A stretch of DNA of 28,039 nucleotides from a virus: the IMG/VR virus record IMGVR_UViG_3300024353_000055, positions 1-28,039 of that record; one strand, 5' to 3'. Position numbers and translations under genes: made by a program. Positions 6,728 through 14,408 of this stretch are shown one piece after another (within the stretch, counting starts at the first letter, position 1; the number at the start of each line of letters is the position of its first letter). The notes beneath the pieces were generated by a model that worked only from the letters and a program-made list of their open reading frames with translations, made no database searches and was not told the origin of the DNA.

Positions 6728-7944
6728 ACAAGATTAGCGGGTTTTTTAGAGGGTTAAGCAAGGCCATGAGACTTTTTTTCCTCATTGGAACTTTGCTTTC
6801 AATTCTGATCGGCACGACATTCCTGTTTTCTCCTACAACCGTTCAGGCTATTATCAATCGAGCATTGGGACTTACGGTTCCGCCTGGTGAAGGTTTATAT
6901 GATAGGGGAGATTCACTGCATGTCTTGACCGATTGGACTATGCAGATCAACGATGATTCGACAGGGATAGATACCACCAATCTCTGGACCCTGATGGCTA
7001 TGGGACGGGTGGAATCAACCTGGATTGCCGATGGCGGTATCGGTGCGGCGGACTTACATGCCAATGCCGTAGGCAATGCCCAGTGTGAACAAATTGATTC
7101 AGCTTGGATTACAGATGGCTCTATCGGGACTTCGACTATCAGAAATGGCGGGATATGGAATGAGGATTTGGCAGACGATGCTGTGGGAAACGCTGAATGC
7201 CAAGCCATTGATAGTGCCTGGATAACAGATGGATCGATAGGGACATCCACCATCAAAGATGGTGGAATCTTCACCGGGGATGTTGCGGATCAAACTCTTA
7301 CCAAGGCGGACATAGATACCACTGCCAGTAACTTTGTATTCAACGATGCCTATCGAATTACATCAGCAACGGCGGACAGTGCGTTTATGACCAAAGGCTA
7401 TATTGACGCTGTGGGTGGGGGCGGAGCTATACACGATTCTCTCTGGACATTTGACCAGTTTTACGATGGATTTGATATTTCTTTCAGAACAGGCTCAGAG
7501 GCCATCACCGAGATAACCGTCTACGATAATTTAGCTAATGATAGTGCTGGTCATTTTGTGCGGCATGTGCATACGGGCACCACCGCGGGTAAAAAAGATA
7601 CGGTTGTAGCTTCCTGCAAGCTCCCAATGGGCATAGATGGAGATGGCATTGATTCTCTCACTTACCAGATAAGAACCTCGCATGTGGCTGATTCGGTTTA
7701 CGTTCAGATTAAGGTTTGGAAGCGCACTACCGAGTTGGGTGCATTAGTTTTCTGTGATTCTGTTGCCGCCACCGCCACAACCACAGGGGCTTGGGAGCAC
7801 AAAACGACTGGTGCCTTTGAAGCTGCCGCCAATGCCGGGAACGAGTTAGAAGTCTGGTTCATAGTGACCTTTCCGTCACAGACAGCCAATATAGTCTTAA
7901 CTGACCACAAAAGTAAACCGAGAGCTTGGTATACCGGCAAGTAA
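6724..7944 (+). CDS. Membrane-anchored or secreted fibre-like protein 3 with 38-residue internal repeats
   Basis: A 406-aa protein. The N-terminus (MNKISGFFRGLSKAMRLFFL, then a hydrophobic span to about residue 40) looks like a long leader or uncleaved anchor. From about residue 98 there are repeats around the core SAWITDGSIGTSTI. Two well-matched copies start near residues 114 and 152, with a weaker one before them (STWIADGGIGAADL). The C-terminal half (about 235-406) has regular beta-strand-like alternation, including VYDNLANDSAGHFVRHVHTGT, and resembles a receptor-binding or adhesin domain. An AGGAGGTGTG ribosome site precedes the ATG. A structural fibre or surface protein is likely. No enzyme motif is seen. 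Confidence 0.5.
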   Translation: MNKISGFFRGLSKAMRLFFLIGTLLSILIGTTFLFSPTTVQAIINRALGLTVPPGEGLYDRGDSLHVLTDWTMQINDDSTGIDTTNLWTLMAMGRVESTWIADGGIGAADLHANAVGNAQCEQIDSAWITDGSIGTSTIRNGGIWNEDLADDAVGNAECQAIDSAWITDGSIGTSTIKDGGIFTGDVADQTLTKADIDTTASNFVFNDAYRITSATADSAFMTKGYIDAVGGGGAIHDSLWTFDQFYDGFDISFRTGSEAITEITVYDNLANDSAGHFVRHVHTGTTAGKKDTVVASCKLPMGIDGDGIDSLTYQIRTSHVADSVYVQIKVWKRTTELGALVFCDSVAATATTTGAWEHKTTGAFEAAANAGNELEVWFIVTFPSQTANIVLTDHKSKPRAWYTGK

Positions 7945-7958
7945 ACGGAGAGTGAAAT

Positions 7959-8996
7959 GTGAAGAAGATCGCCGTAGCGTTAGCCATACTTTTATCTTTA
8001 TCTGTCACTGCCATAGCACAGGATATTACCCTGCGGGATACACTATGGCTGAGGAAGGCTACCCACGTAGATTATGATCTTGAAAGCTGGGATACAGTCT
8101 TTGTTGTTGTTGTTCATGGAACGGAAAGGGATACGGTTTTTCTTTCCAGTAATGGGAAGGGGCGTTGGAATGGATTCTATGTCCCTTCCTATTCTGGTAA
8201 CTTTGTAGCGGAGTATAACGCTGTTTACACAGGCGGTGACACCGTTGTTGAAGAACAGTATTTTGCCGTCCTGGACACGGCGGCTTTCTTTGGAGCGGCG
8301 GCGGGTATTACAGCGGCGAGTGTAGTCGATGAATTTGAAGATAGGGGTTATGGCTATGGCTCCGGGGTTTTTGCTTGCACGGTTTATACAAAGCTCAACA
8401 CGGACAGTTCGGTTATTCCAAATATCCACGTTATAGCCAAGAACACTGATCAGACCCAGCTTTTGGCGAATGGGTATACTAATGCAAATGGCTGGGTTGT
8501 TTTAGGCTTGGATAGCATTGCTGGCGGGGCTTATCACAAGTTCTGGCTGATGAATATAGAATATAGCTTTGATTTTCCTGAATCGGCGGACATAAATACG
8601 GATACTTCTGTTACATTCTATGGATCGGCGTTTGACTATGGAGATCCACCAGCTGAAAATAAGTGTGCGGTCTACGATCAGATTTTCGACATTGAGCTTG
8701 ACAGTTTAAGTGGGGTAGTGGTGACGGTGAAACTTCATGTGCCAAGTGATTCTATTTTGCGATATAACGGCTTCCCTGTCTCACCATACAGAAAGTCTTA
8801 TACCACGGGCATAAGCGGACGCTGGCGGTTTGACCTCATTCCTAATTCCGATCCGAATTTGTTGCCCGCAAACACACGATACATATTCAAGTTTAAGTAT
8901 CCGGAAGTAGACGGAAGTTATTTTATCTATGAGGATACCACCGAGGTTCCAGATCAAGAGTCGGCTCGATATAGGGACATAAGCGGAAAGATGTGA
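7959..8996 (+). CDS. Secreted fibre-like protein 4 with a carboxypeptidase-regulatory-like beta domain
   Basis: A 345-aa protein starting at GTG 7959 with a GGAGAG ribosome site. MKKIAVALAILLSLSVTAIAQ is a classical Sec leader cleaved after AIA. Residues ~135-205 (VYTKLNTDSSVIPNIHVIAK through NGYTNANGWVVLGLDSIAGG) match the pattern of CarboxypepD_reg or Ig-like modules, which decorate phage fibres and bacterial surface proteins. A second similar module follows at ~225-330. The stop overlaps the start of the MuF gene. The gene sits directly before conserved head genes and shares leader type and composition with the three genes before it, so they probably act together. Fibre or host-surface protein is inferred from composition. 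Confidence 0.55.
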   Translation: MKKIAVALAILLSLSVTAIAQDITLRDTLWLRKATHVDYDLESWDTVFVVVVHGTERDTVFLSSNGKGRWNGFYVPSYSGNFVAEYNAVYTGGDTVVEEQYFAVLDTAAFFGAAAGITAASVVDEFEDRGYGYGSGVFACTVYTKLNTDSSVIPNIHVIAKNTDQTQLLANGYTNANGWVVLGLDSIAGGAYHKFWLMNIEYSFDFPESADINTDTSVTFYGSAFDYGDPPAENKCAVYDQIFDIELDSLSGVVVTVKLHVPSDSILRYNGFPVSPYRKSYTTGISGRWRFDLIPNSDPNLLPANTRYIFKFKYPEVDGSYFIYEDTTEVPDQESARYRDISGKM

Positions 8997-10006
8997 GGTT
9001 AGATAACAGAAAACCGATGGCATCAATTTCTAATAATTTAGCAATAGCGAATGCTAAGATTCCTCAACGGCGCAGGCCACTATTCATGAGCATCAATACG
9101 GTCTTTCAGACGGATCCCACCCGGACGACCATGCTTCGGACAAGATTCGTTCGGCAGATGAACAGACGATTCGGTGAACTCAAGCGTGACATTCGAATCT
9201 CAATCGTGGACAACGATTGCTTTGGGATTCAACCCGAGGTGTTGCGCACACTGAGTCCGATTCCGACAAAGGCTTACGAGTTCAAGAGAACATCGGAGAA
9301 AATTCGGTTGTTTATGAAGTGGCTTGAGGAACAGGAAAAATTGGGAATACTGGAGATCATCATGCGTCCGGGAGTGCATCCGGGCATTGAAACCGCCTGG
9401 ACTGATATGTTTATAGATTCAGCCTATTCACAGGGAATGCGTCGGGGACGAGCGGAGCTTCGTCTCAGAGGATATGTTGTCCCTACATTCGAGAGTGTTC
9501 CTGGTGGGGTCGGGGCGGTAATGAGCCAGCCGTATCATGCCGACAGGATCGGAGCGATATACACTCGCACATTTGAGGATCTTAAATCGGTGACGCAGGT
9601 TATGAATGCCCAGGTTCGGCGGCAGATCGCCGATGGATTGACGACAGGACTGGCACGGGGCATGGCTGAGGGAAAAAACCCACGGGTCATCGCCCGGGAA
9701 CTTGTCAAGGATGTGGCCAACCACGTGGACAAAATAGGCGTCACTCGTGCCCGGACAATAGCACGTACAGAGGTTATCCGGGCACACCATGTGGCGACGA
9801 TCACGGAATATGAGCAGGCAGGGAGGGAGATGGGGGTTGAGATAATGGCTGATTGGGCTACTGGCGGCAACCCATGCGGGATTTGCATTGACTTGCGGAA
9901 TGACGGACCCTACAGCCTGAAGGAGATCGAGGGTATGATTCCGGCGCATCCTAATTGTGTATGTGTAGCTTTACCGATTATTGAAAAAGAGAAGAGAGAA
10001 AAATAG
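8993..10006 (+). CDS. MuF-like minor head protein (phage Mu gpF / SPP1 gp7 family)
   Basis: A 337-aa protein. The C-terminal half carries the family pattern: ARTIARTEVIRAHHVATI near 255-275, then GNPCGICIDLRNDGPYSL, then IPAHPNCVCVALP, with two cysteines and HPNC-C at the end. In known phages this protein sits inside the head next to the portal and is needed for head assembly or DNA delivery. The start is GTG 8993, overlapping the previous stop. ATG 9017 is a possible alternative. Normally the portal gene lies directly upstream, but here four fibre-like genes do. The 3' stop overlaps by one base the GTG of the next small gene. Confidence 0.85.
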   Translation: MRLDNRKPMASISNNLAIANAKIPQRRRPLFMSINTVFQTDPTRTTMLRTRFVRQMNRRFGELKRDIRISIVDNDCFGIQPEVLRTLSPIPTKAYEFKRTSEKIRLFMKWLEEQEKLGILEIIMRPGVHPGIETAWTDMFIDSAYSQGMRRGRAELRLRGYVVPTFESVPGGVGAVMSQPYHADRIGAIYTRTFEDLKSVTQVMNAQVRRQIADGLTTGLARGMAEGKNPRVIARELVKDVANHVDKIGVTRARTIARTEVIRAHHVATITEYEQAGREMGVEIMADWATGGNPCGICIDLRNDGPYSLKEIEGMIPAHPNCVCVALPIIEKEKREK

Positions 10007-10179
10007 TGCTTGACAGAGAAAAGAAAGCCGAGATATATTTCGTATACTTAAGGAAGCTGATCCGAGAAGAGTTTAGCGGAAGCGTGACGGTTGATCTCTT
10101 CAAGGGTGGCATACGGAGTCTAAACGAGGAAGATGAGCCAGTAATCAGACTGAAACGTAAAAGGACGGTGAAGCTGTAA
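10006..10179 (+). CDS. Small YezD/DUF2292-like protein, first gene of islet 1 (57 aa)
   Basis: GTG 10006 overlaps the MuF stop by one base and has GAGAG upstream. The peptide opens VLDREKKAEIYFVYLRKL and has the core EFSGSVTVDLFKGGIRSLNE. It aligns with the first gene of islet 2 (21541): both begin [VM][LI]DKR-like, then Y-x-x-YL-x-KL, then [EK]F[ST]G-x-V-x-[LV]-[ED]L, and then a G-I-x-x-[LM]N-E motif. The core resembles the small YezD/DUF2292 family, whose function is unknown. A promoter-like sequence lies inside its first codons. Function is not assigned. Confidence 0.6.
   Translation: MLDREKKAEIYFVYLRKLIREEFSGSVTVDLFKGGIRSLNEEDEPVIRLKRKRTVKL
10010..10039 (+). promoter_or_regulatory. Sigma70-type promoter candidate for islet 1 and downstream head genes
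   Basis: TTGACA (10010-10015), an 18-base spacer and TATATT (10034-10039), one mismatch from the -10 consensus. It lies inside the first codons of the small gene at 10006. Transcripts would run through the islet towards the attenuator-like element at 10703-10788. Confidence 0.5.
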
Positions 10180-10206
10180 TGAGCAATTTGAGGAAAGTGT
10201 GAAGCT

Positions 10207-10407
10207 ATGAATCTTAAGATTTGGAAAGATAAAGGGAAGACCCAATATCTGATAACAATTGAAGACTTTGAATTTGCTCAAATATCACTTGATCAAGTTA
10301 ACCGTAAATTGTTAGAAGAATGCGAAGTTAGTGTTGAAGTATCGGATAAAATATTGGCTTTAGAAATGCTGACTCGTAAAATAGAAAAGTTACATGAAAA
10401 TCTTTAA
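10207..10407 (+). CDS. Hypothetical small acidic protein (66 aa), islet 1
   Basis: ATG 10207 is preceded by GAGGAAAG at a workable distance. The product is charged and likely alpha/beta: a short beta start (LKIWKDKGKTQYLITI) and a helical second half ending LTRKIEKLHENL. No family is recognised. Its end overlaps the start of the next small membrane peptide. Position within the islet suggests an accessory gene. Confidence 0.5.
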   Translation: MNLKIWKDKGKTQYLITIEDFEFAQISLDQVNRKLLEECEVSVEVSDKILALEMLTRKIEKLHENL

Positions 10408-10507
10408 AGTTGACAAAGACATTGTGGATACGATTTATGCCATAGCATTCGGTGTATGTATGGCGGTGGTGTTTGGTCTGGTTTGTTACTTGAACTATGT
10501 AGGATAG
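10394..10507 (+). CDS. Small membrane peptide (37 aa), islet 1
   Basis: ATG 10394 lies inside the end of the previous gene. The peptide is MKIFKVDKDIVDTI, one hydrophobic span of about 18 residues (AIAFGVCMAVVFGLVCYL), then NYVG. It shares the opening MKI-x-x-[VI]-DKD with the next gene, and both have the same bases TTGACAAAGAC there. Holin-like or superinfection-exclusion roles are conceivable for such peptides, but nothing specific is seen. Confidence 0.45.
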   Translation: MKIFKVDKDIVDTIYAIAFGVCMAVVFGLVCYLNYVG

Positions 10508-10511
10508 GCCT

Positions 10512-10697
10512 ATGAAGATTCTAAGCATTGACAAAGACAAAGTGCAGGTGGAGCTGACGAAGGAAGACATTAAGATAATTAAGAGTGGATTGGAATGCGA
10601 ATTTGGAAAAACAGGAAGGGCGCTTTTCACCCAAAGATTTTCTAAGCCAGTTTCTCAATTGAAGGAGGGATTTGAAAAGATAAAGACACAAATGTAA
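10512..10697 (+). CDS. Hypothetical small protein (61 aa), islet 1
   Basis: The ATG lies 4 bases after the preceding stop. The product begins MKILSIDKDKVQVELTKEDIK and ends LKEGFEKIKTQM, rich in K and E, probably alpha/beta. The first ten residues echo the neighbouring membrane peptide, suggesting that start regions have been copied or exchanged between small genes here. No family is recognised. It ends 5 bases before the conserved RNA element begins. Confidence 0.45.
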   Translation: MKILSIDKDKVQVELTKEDIKIIKSGLECEFGKTGRALFTQRFSKPVSQLKEGFEKIKTQM

Positions 10698-10702
10698 AAA
10701 TA

Positions 10703-10805
10703 AAATCTAAATAGCTTTATCGGACATTCGTAATTTACGACGCCGATTTGCCGCCTACCTGTGGTAGGTGGCGGGTCGGCGTTTTTTTGTTTGTGAGAAA
10801 ACAAA
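10703..10805 (+). terminator. Attenuator-like RNA element, copy 1 (conserved box, small hairpin, intrinsic terminator)
   Basis: Order of parts: the box AAATCTAAATAG (10703-10714); ATCGG (10719-10723); a small hairpin TCGTA/TACGA (10728-10732 with 10736-10740); and a strong terminator stem. The stem pairs CGCCGA (10741-10746) with TCGGCG (10776-10781), plus ten inner pairs around a 3-base loop, followed by seven T (10782-10788). ATCGG can pair instead with CCGAT (10743-10747), which would destroy the terminator stem. TTTGTTT (10786-10792) can pair with AAACAAA (10799-10805). It lies just before the protease/scaffold gene. The same parts at the same spacing recur at 22623. Confidence 0.8.
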
Positions 10806-10836
10806 TATCATGTGAAATGAAAGGAGGAATCATGTG

Positions 10837-12765
10837 ATGAGACTACAAAGAAACATTGCGACTCTTCAGGCTGGCATCCCTATCAGGCAGGAAACATTCG
10901 AGGGGCGCCCCCATCTGGTTGTGCCTGTGGTAGCACTGGTTGAAGGTGTTCATGTTGGAAGCCACGGTCCCTGCTTCTACCCGGCGAACGAGATTGGAAA
11001 ATACGTTGAGGCTTGGAATGGAATACCACTCCCCGTGTTTCATCCAGATGAGTATGGGATGAATGTGACGGCCAATACCCCTCAGCTGATTGAGGAGAGA
11101 TCGGTGGGGAGGCTGTTCAATGTATTTTTCGATTCTGATGGCGCCAAGCTCAAGGGTGAACTCTGGATTGACATCGGCAAGGCAGACAAGATTTCTCCAA
11201 TGGTCCTTTCTCTGATTCGATCAGGGCGACAACTGGAAGTCTCCACGGCGTTGTGGTCCGATGACGACAATATCCCAGGTCAATGGAGGGATGAGGAGTT
11301 CGATACCACTGTGAGAAATTACCGACCGGATCACCTGGCTCTGTTACCGGTCGGGGAAGGAGCATGTTCATGGGCTGATGGTTGCGGAGTGAGGGTCAAC
11401 GATGCTGGTGGAGGAAAGTTAGAGGTGTCCTTTCAACTGAACATCCGGAGTACTGCGAGGACACCGAGCTTTGATGGAACCGAGTCGGTATCGTGGGCGA
11501 ACGTAACCACATCGTTTTCTGCTTATCGTGATGCATACTATCGGAGTAAAGACGGACGGCCGGATAACATTCCCACACGGGTTGCCGATGCACCATCTGC
11601 ATTGAGAAACTGGATTGCCTCAAAGACCCTGCTGGGCGAGGGCGGTGCGGATAATGAGCGGGACTTGATCTTTTTCCCAGTGGTGAACCCAAGGACTGGC
11701 AAGCTGAACGAGGGCGCTTTGCGGGCCGTAATCAGCGGACGGGGGGCACAAGCCCGGATACCCGCTGAGGCGAAGACTTCGGCGCAGCGAAAGGCCCGCA
11801 ACCTTCTAAACAAGCACTTCGGTGCAGAACTGGAGGTCGACGAAGCGATGAAGAATGAGAAAAACGGGCTTAAAGAAAAACTCAAAGCCCTTATCCGGTC
11901 GGTGGCAGACGCTGTCGGCCTGCATGTACAGGAGCTAAGCCATGAAGAATTGCGGTCGAAAATCCAGCATACCTTGGATGCGATGGACAACCCAGGATGG
12001 ATTCACTTTGTAAAGGAGATCTACGACAACTCCGTGGTGTACGAGGCACGGGGCAACAACCCAAGCGAGACGGGTCAACCGGCCCCCATCGTCAAGCTCT
12101 ATCGGCGGGGATTCTCTGTTGATGACAACGATGTGGTAATCCTAAAAGATGATATAGAGGAGGTGAAAGAGGAAAGAGCCTATGTTCCGGTCGAGAATAC
12201 ATCGACCACCAATACGAAAACAGACGCTAACAATAAACTTAAGGAGGCAAAAACGATGGAGAAAAAAGAATTGATTGAAGGTCTGATTACTTGCGATCAG
12301 ACCAAGTTCGAGGAGGGGGATCGGGAGTGGCTGACAACTCTGGAGACGGAGCAACTGGACAAACTGAAGGCACCAGAGGAAAAACCGAAAAAAGAGCTGG
12401 ATCCAAAAGTCAACAAGGAAGAGTCCAAGGAAAAGGAAGCTGTGGTGAAACTGAAGGTGTCTGTCAACATGGATGAGTTTATTGAGAGTGCGCCTGACGA
12501 ACTTCAGGGAGTCCTTAATCGGGCAATTGCCCGGGATCGCTCCATCAAGGATGACTTGGTGAAAGCTCTCATGGCGAATGATCGCAACTCATTCTCTGAG
12601 GAGGAGCTCAAGGCGAAAGAGATTGACGAACTTGAGAACTTGGTGGAATTGGGTCGGATTGAGGTCGACTTCAGTGGCCGGATCGGTGGCCCAGATACAA
12701 ACGTCGACGAGGATAAGGCTCCGGATATGATTCCGGTATTCGATCTGGAGAAAAAGTCGGCATAA
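10837..12765 (+). CDS. Prohead protease-scaffold fusion (DUF2213-type)
   Basis: A protein of about 642 aa. Residues 1-185 look like the DUF2213 / prohead maturation protease group: FHPDEYG, then EVSTALWSDD, then NYRPDHLALLPVGEGACSWA with the conserved D-H-L-A. Residues ~270-330 have the ALRAVISGRGAQARIPAEAK segment found in related phage proteins. From about 420 the chain is highly charged, with K/E-rich low-complexity sequence, as expected of a scaffold removed during head maturation. A GGAGG site lies 9 bases before ATG 10837. GTG 10834 is an alternative start. It directly precedes the decoration and capsid genes. The catalytic residues are not certain from sequence alone. Confidence 0.7.
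   Translation: MRLQRNIATLQAGIPIRQETFEGRPHLVVPVVALVEGVHVGSHGPCFYPANEIGKYVEAWNGIPLPVFHPDEYGMNVTANTPQLIEERSVGRLFNVFFDSDGAKLKGELWIDIGKADKISPMVLSLIRSGRQLEVSTALWSDDDNIPGQWRDEEFDTTVRNYRPDHLALLPVGEGACSWADGCGVRVNDAGGGKLEVSFQLNIRSTARTPSFDGTESVSWANVTTSFSAYRDAYYRSKDGRPDNIPTRVADAPSALRNWIASKTLLGEGGADNERDLIFFPVVNPRTGKLNEGALRAVISGRGAQARIPAEAKTSAQRKARNLLNKHFGAELEVDEAMKNEKNGLKEKLKALIRSVADAVGLHVQELSHEELRSKIQHTLDAMDNPGWIHFVKEIYDNSVVYEARGNNPSETGQPAPIVKLYRRGFSVDDNDVVILKDDIEEVKEERAYVPVENTSTTNTKTDANNKLKEAKTMEKKELIEGLITCDQTKFEEGDREWLTTLETEQLDKLKAPEEKPKKELDPKVNKEESKEKEAVVKLKVSVNMDEFIESAPDELQGVLNRAIARDRSIKDDLVKALMANDRNSFSEEELKAKEIDELENLVELGRIEVDFSGRIGGPDTNVDEDKAPDMIPVFDLEKKSA
12256..12765 (+). CDS. Nested scaffold protein from an internal in-frame start
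   Basis: AAGGAGG (12241-12247) lies 8 bases before an in-frame ATG at 12256 inside the protease-scaffold gene. It would give a 169-aa product, MEKKELIEGLITCD and onwards, consisting only of the charged scaffold part and sharing the stop at 12765. Phage lambda makes its scaffold Nu3 from within the protease gene C in the same way. The opening KKELIEGLI...FEEGDREWLTTLETEQLDKL resembles the separate starts of related phage proteins. The internal ribosome site is as strong as that of the full gene. Confidence 0.55.
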   Translation: MEKKELIEGLITCDQTKFEEGDREWLTTLETEQLDKLKAPEEKPKKELDPKVNKEESKEKEAVVKLKVSVNMDEFIESAPDELQGVLNRAIARDRSIKDDLVKALMANDRNSFSEEELKAKEIDELENLVELGRIEVDFSGRIGGPDTNVDEDKAPDMIPVFDLEKKSA

Positions 12766-12825
12766 CAGAACGTGCGATCGGATTTGTAGATCGTGCAGAA
12801 CACTAACAATTGGAGGAACTGTAAA

Positions 12826-13284
12826 ATGGCATTCAAAACAATAACCATCAAGGGCGACCCAGTCATAGGCGAGCGCAAGGCAGCGGCGGCGATTACCCCT
12901 GGATTTTTGCTTGAGCTTATCTCGACAGATAAAGTCCAAAAGCACGCAACCGCTGGTGGGAGTGCCTACGCCATGTTCGCATTGGAGGATGAGAATCAGG
13001 GCAAGGAAATCGGGGATGCTTACGTGACCGACAACGTCTGCCTGTTCGGTATGTTCAGTCCGGGCGATGAAGTCAATGCTCTTTTGGCTAACGGGGAGAC
13101 TGCGGACATCGGGAGCAAACTGGAATCCAACGGGGACGGGTATCTCAGGGTTGTAGATGCCGATGTATCAGTCGGAGATCTTGGTATTCAGTCCATCGTC
13201 TGTATCGCTCTCGCAGCTCTCGACATGAGCGATTCGAGTGGCGCAGACCCAGCATCACAGCGAATTCGGTGCATGGTCATCTAA
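12826..13284 (+). CDS. Capsid decoration / head-stabilising protein
   Basis: A 152-aa protein with ATG 12826 chosen over 12793 because GGAGG sits 9 bases upstream. The product is small, acidic and beta-rich: MAFKTITIKGDPVIGERKAA, then ITPGFLLEL, later LFGMFSPGDEVNALLANGE and GDLGIQSIVCIALAALD. Proteins of this size and composition between protease/scaffold and capsid genes are usually capsid cement proteins (DUF2190-like or gpD-like). The assignment relies on position and general pattern. Confidence 0.65.
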   Translation: MAFKTITIKGDPVIGERKAAAAITPGFLLELISTDKVQKHATAGGSAYAMFALEDENQGKEIGDAYVTDNVCLFGMFSPGDEVNALLANGETADIGSKLESNGDGYLRVVDADVSVGDLGIQSIVCIALAALDMSDSSGADPASQRIRCMVI

Positions 13285-13350
13285 ATTCTTGACCGCACCC
13301 GATTCGATTGAAAGAAATTAGATGTGTAAAACTAACAGGAGGACTTAAAA

Positions 13351-14352
13351 ATGAGTGAAAAAGAAATATCTGCTGCCGTTGACGCCATTTTCAAGGGAAA
13401 AGCGTTCGGTGGTGTGGCAAGTCGACTGTTGCAGAGCGGGATGAATGCGAATGCACTCCGGACTAATGACACTCTCCGAAAGGACGAGTGGAAGCACTTC
13501 GACGAGGCCGTGGTGAAGATCTCCCAGCAACGCTTGGTCGGTGTCAATGATCTGATCAGTCGAGGACTCTTTCTTAACATCGAGAATGGACTCGGCACGA
13601 CTGTGTTGCAGTACGAGACCGAGAGTGATATTGAACCCGCAGAGATCAACATGACTGGATCATCCCGGCCTGCGAGCGATCGGCCAACATACGACATTGC
13701 ATCGCTACCTCTGCCCATCGTCCACAAGGGATTCCAGCTCAATATCCGGGTTCTCAATGCCAGCCGGAAACTTGGCCAGCCTTTGGACACCACTTTGGCA
13801 CAAATGTCGGCAAGAAAGGTGGCCGAGAAGATCGAGGAGATACTCTTCGTCGGAGCCAGCACCTATACTTTCGGTGGCGGGACTTTGTACGGATATGTAG
13901 ACCACCCACAGGCGAACTCAGTGACCTTGTCGATCCACTGGGATGCCAGCTCCAAAACTGGGGCACTCATCCTGGCCGATGTCATCGCCATGAAGCAGGC
14001 ATCCATTGACGACCGCCATTATGGGCCGTGGATGTTGTACGTTCCTGCGGGCTATGAGACGGTGTTGGATGAAGACTACAGTACCAGTTACCCGAATGTC
14101 ACGATCAGGGATCGCATCAAGAGGATTGGCGGGATCGAGGACGTGAAGGTGGTAGACAAACTGACGGCTGATACTGTTGTCCTCGTTGAGATGCAGCCCG
14201 AGACCGCTCGCATGGTAATCGGCCTTCAGCCGACAACCTTGCAGTGGGATACCGAGGGTGGCATGGTCAACCACTTCAAGGTAATGGCTATCATGGTTCC
14301 GCAGATCAGAGCCGATCAGGACTTGAGATCTGGAATCGCAGTGCTGTCGTAA
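13351..14352 (+). CDS. Major capsid protein, HK97 fold
   Basis: A 333-aa protein. An AGGAGG site precedes the ATG. N-terminal helices (residues 1-70) lead to the E-loop-like LETESDIEPAEINMTG region. A-domain features follow: WMLYVPAGYETVLDEDYS, RIKRIGGIEDVKVVD, VVLVEMQPETARMVIG and the end HFKVMAIMVPQIRADQDLRSGIAVL. These are typical of the encapsulin-like branch of HK97-fold capsid proteins. It would assemble the icosahedral head around the scaffold encoded just upstream. The first 18 bases around its start are identical to those of the unrelated gene at 15400. Confidence 0.85.
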   Translation: MSEKEISAAVDAIFKGKAFGGVASRLLQSGMNANALRTNDTLRKDEWKHFDEAVVKISQQRLVGVNDLISRGLFLNIENGLGTTVLQYETESDIEPAEINMTGSSRPASDRPTYDIASLPLPIVHKGFQLNIRVLNASRKLGQPLDTTLAQMSARKVAEKIEEILFVGASTYTFGGGTLYGYVDHPQANSVTLSIHWDASSKTGALILADVIAMKQASIDDRHYGPWMLYVPAGYETVLDEDYSTSYPNVTIRDRIKRIGGIEDVKVVDKLTADTVVLVEMQPETARMVIGLQPTTLQWDTEGGMVNHFKVMAIMVPQIRADQDLRSGIAVLS

Positions 14353-14363
14353 TCAACAACCAA

Positions 14364-14388
14364 AGGATCGGTAACCAGACCGGATCCT
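14364..14388 (+). other. Stable hairpin just after the capsid gene
   Basis: AGGATCGGT (14364-14372) pairs with ACCGGATCCT (14379-14388), leaving one bulged G and a 6-base loop. It begins 12 bases after the capsid stop. Only A-rich sequence follows, so it is not a standard terminator. It may stabilise or separate the abundant capsid mRNA from downstream transcripts. Confidence 0.4.
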
Positions 14389-14408
14389 AAAAGAACAAGG
14401 AGACAGAG

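Noticed and set aside
6843-7274. Long minus-strand ORF opposite fibre-like gene 3, and similar antisense frames elsewhere (for example 11538-11990, 13332-13862, 23725-24177)
   Set aside because: These are mirror frames of strongly biased coding genes. They have no domains, no promoters and no ribosome sites, unlike the HNH gene.
10409-10531. Two further TTGACA sequences in the small ORFs at 10394 and 10512
   Set aside because: No -10-like hexamer lies at 16-18 bases from either. They follow from the shared codons for [VI]-DKD.
10807-10837. ATCATGTGA occurring twice around the ribosome site of the protease gene, including an ATG TGA start-stop
   Set aside because: Short, close together, and readily explained by the ATG-rich start region; no clear function.
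12766-12825. Imperfect hairpin between the scaffold and decoration genes
   Set aside because: Only about six pairs with a G-U and no U-tract; too weak to call.
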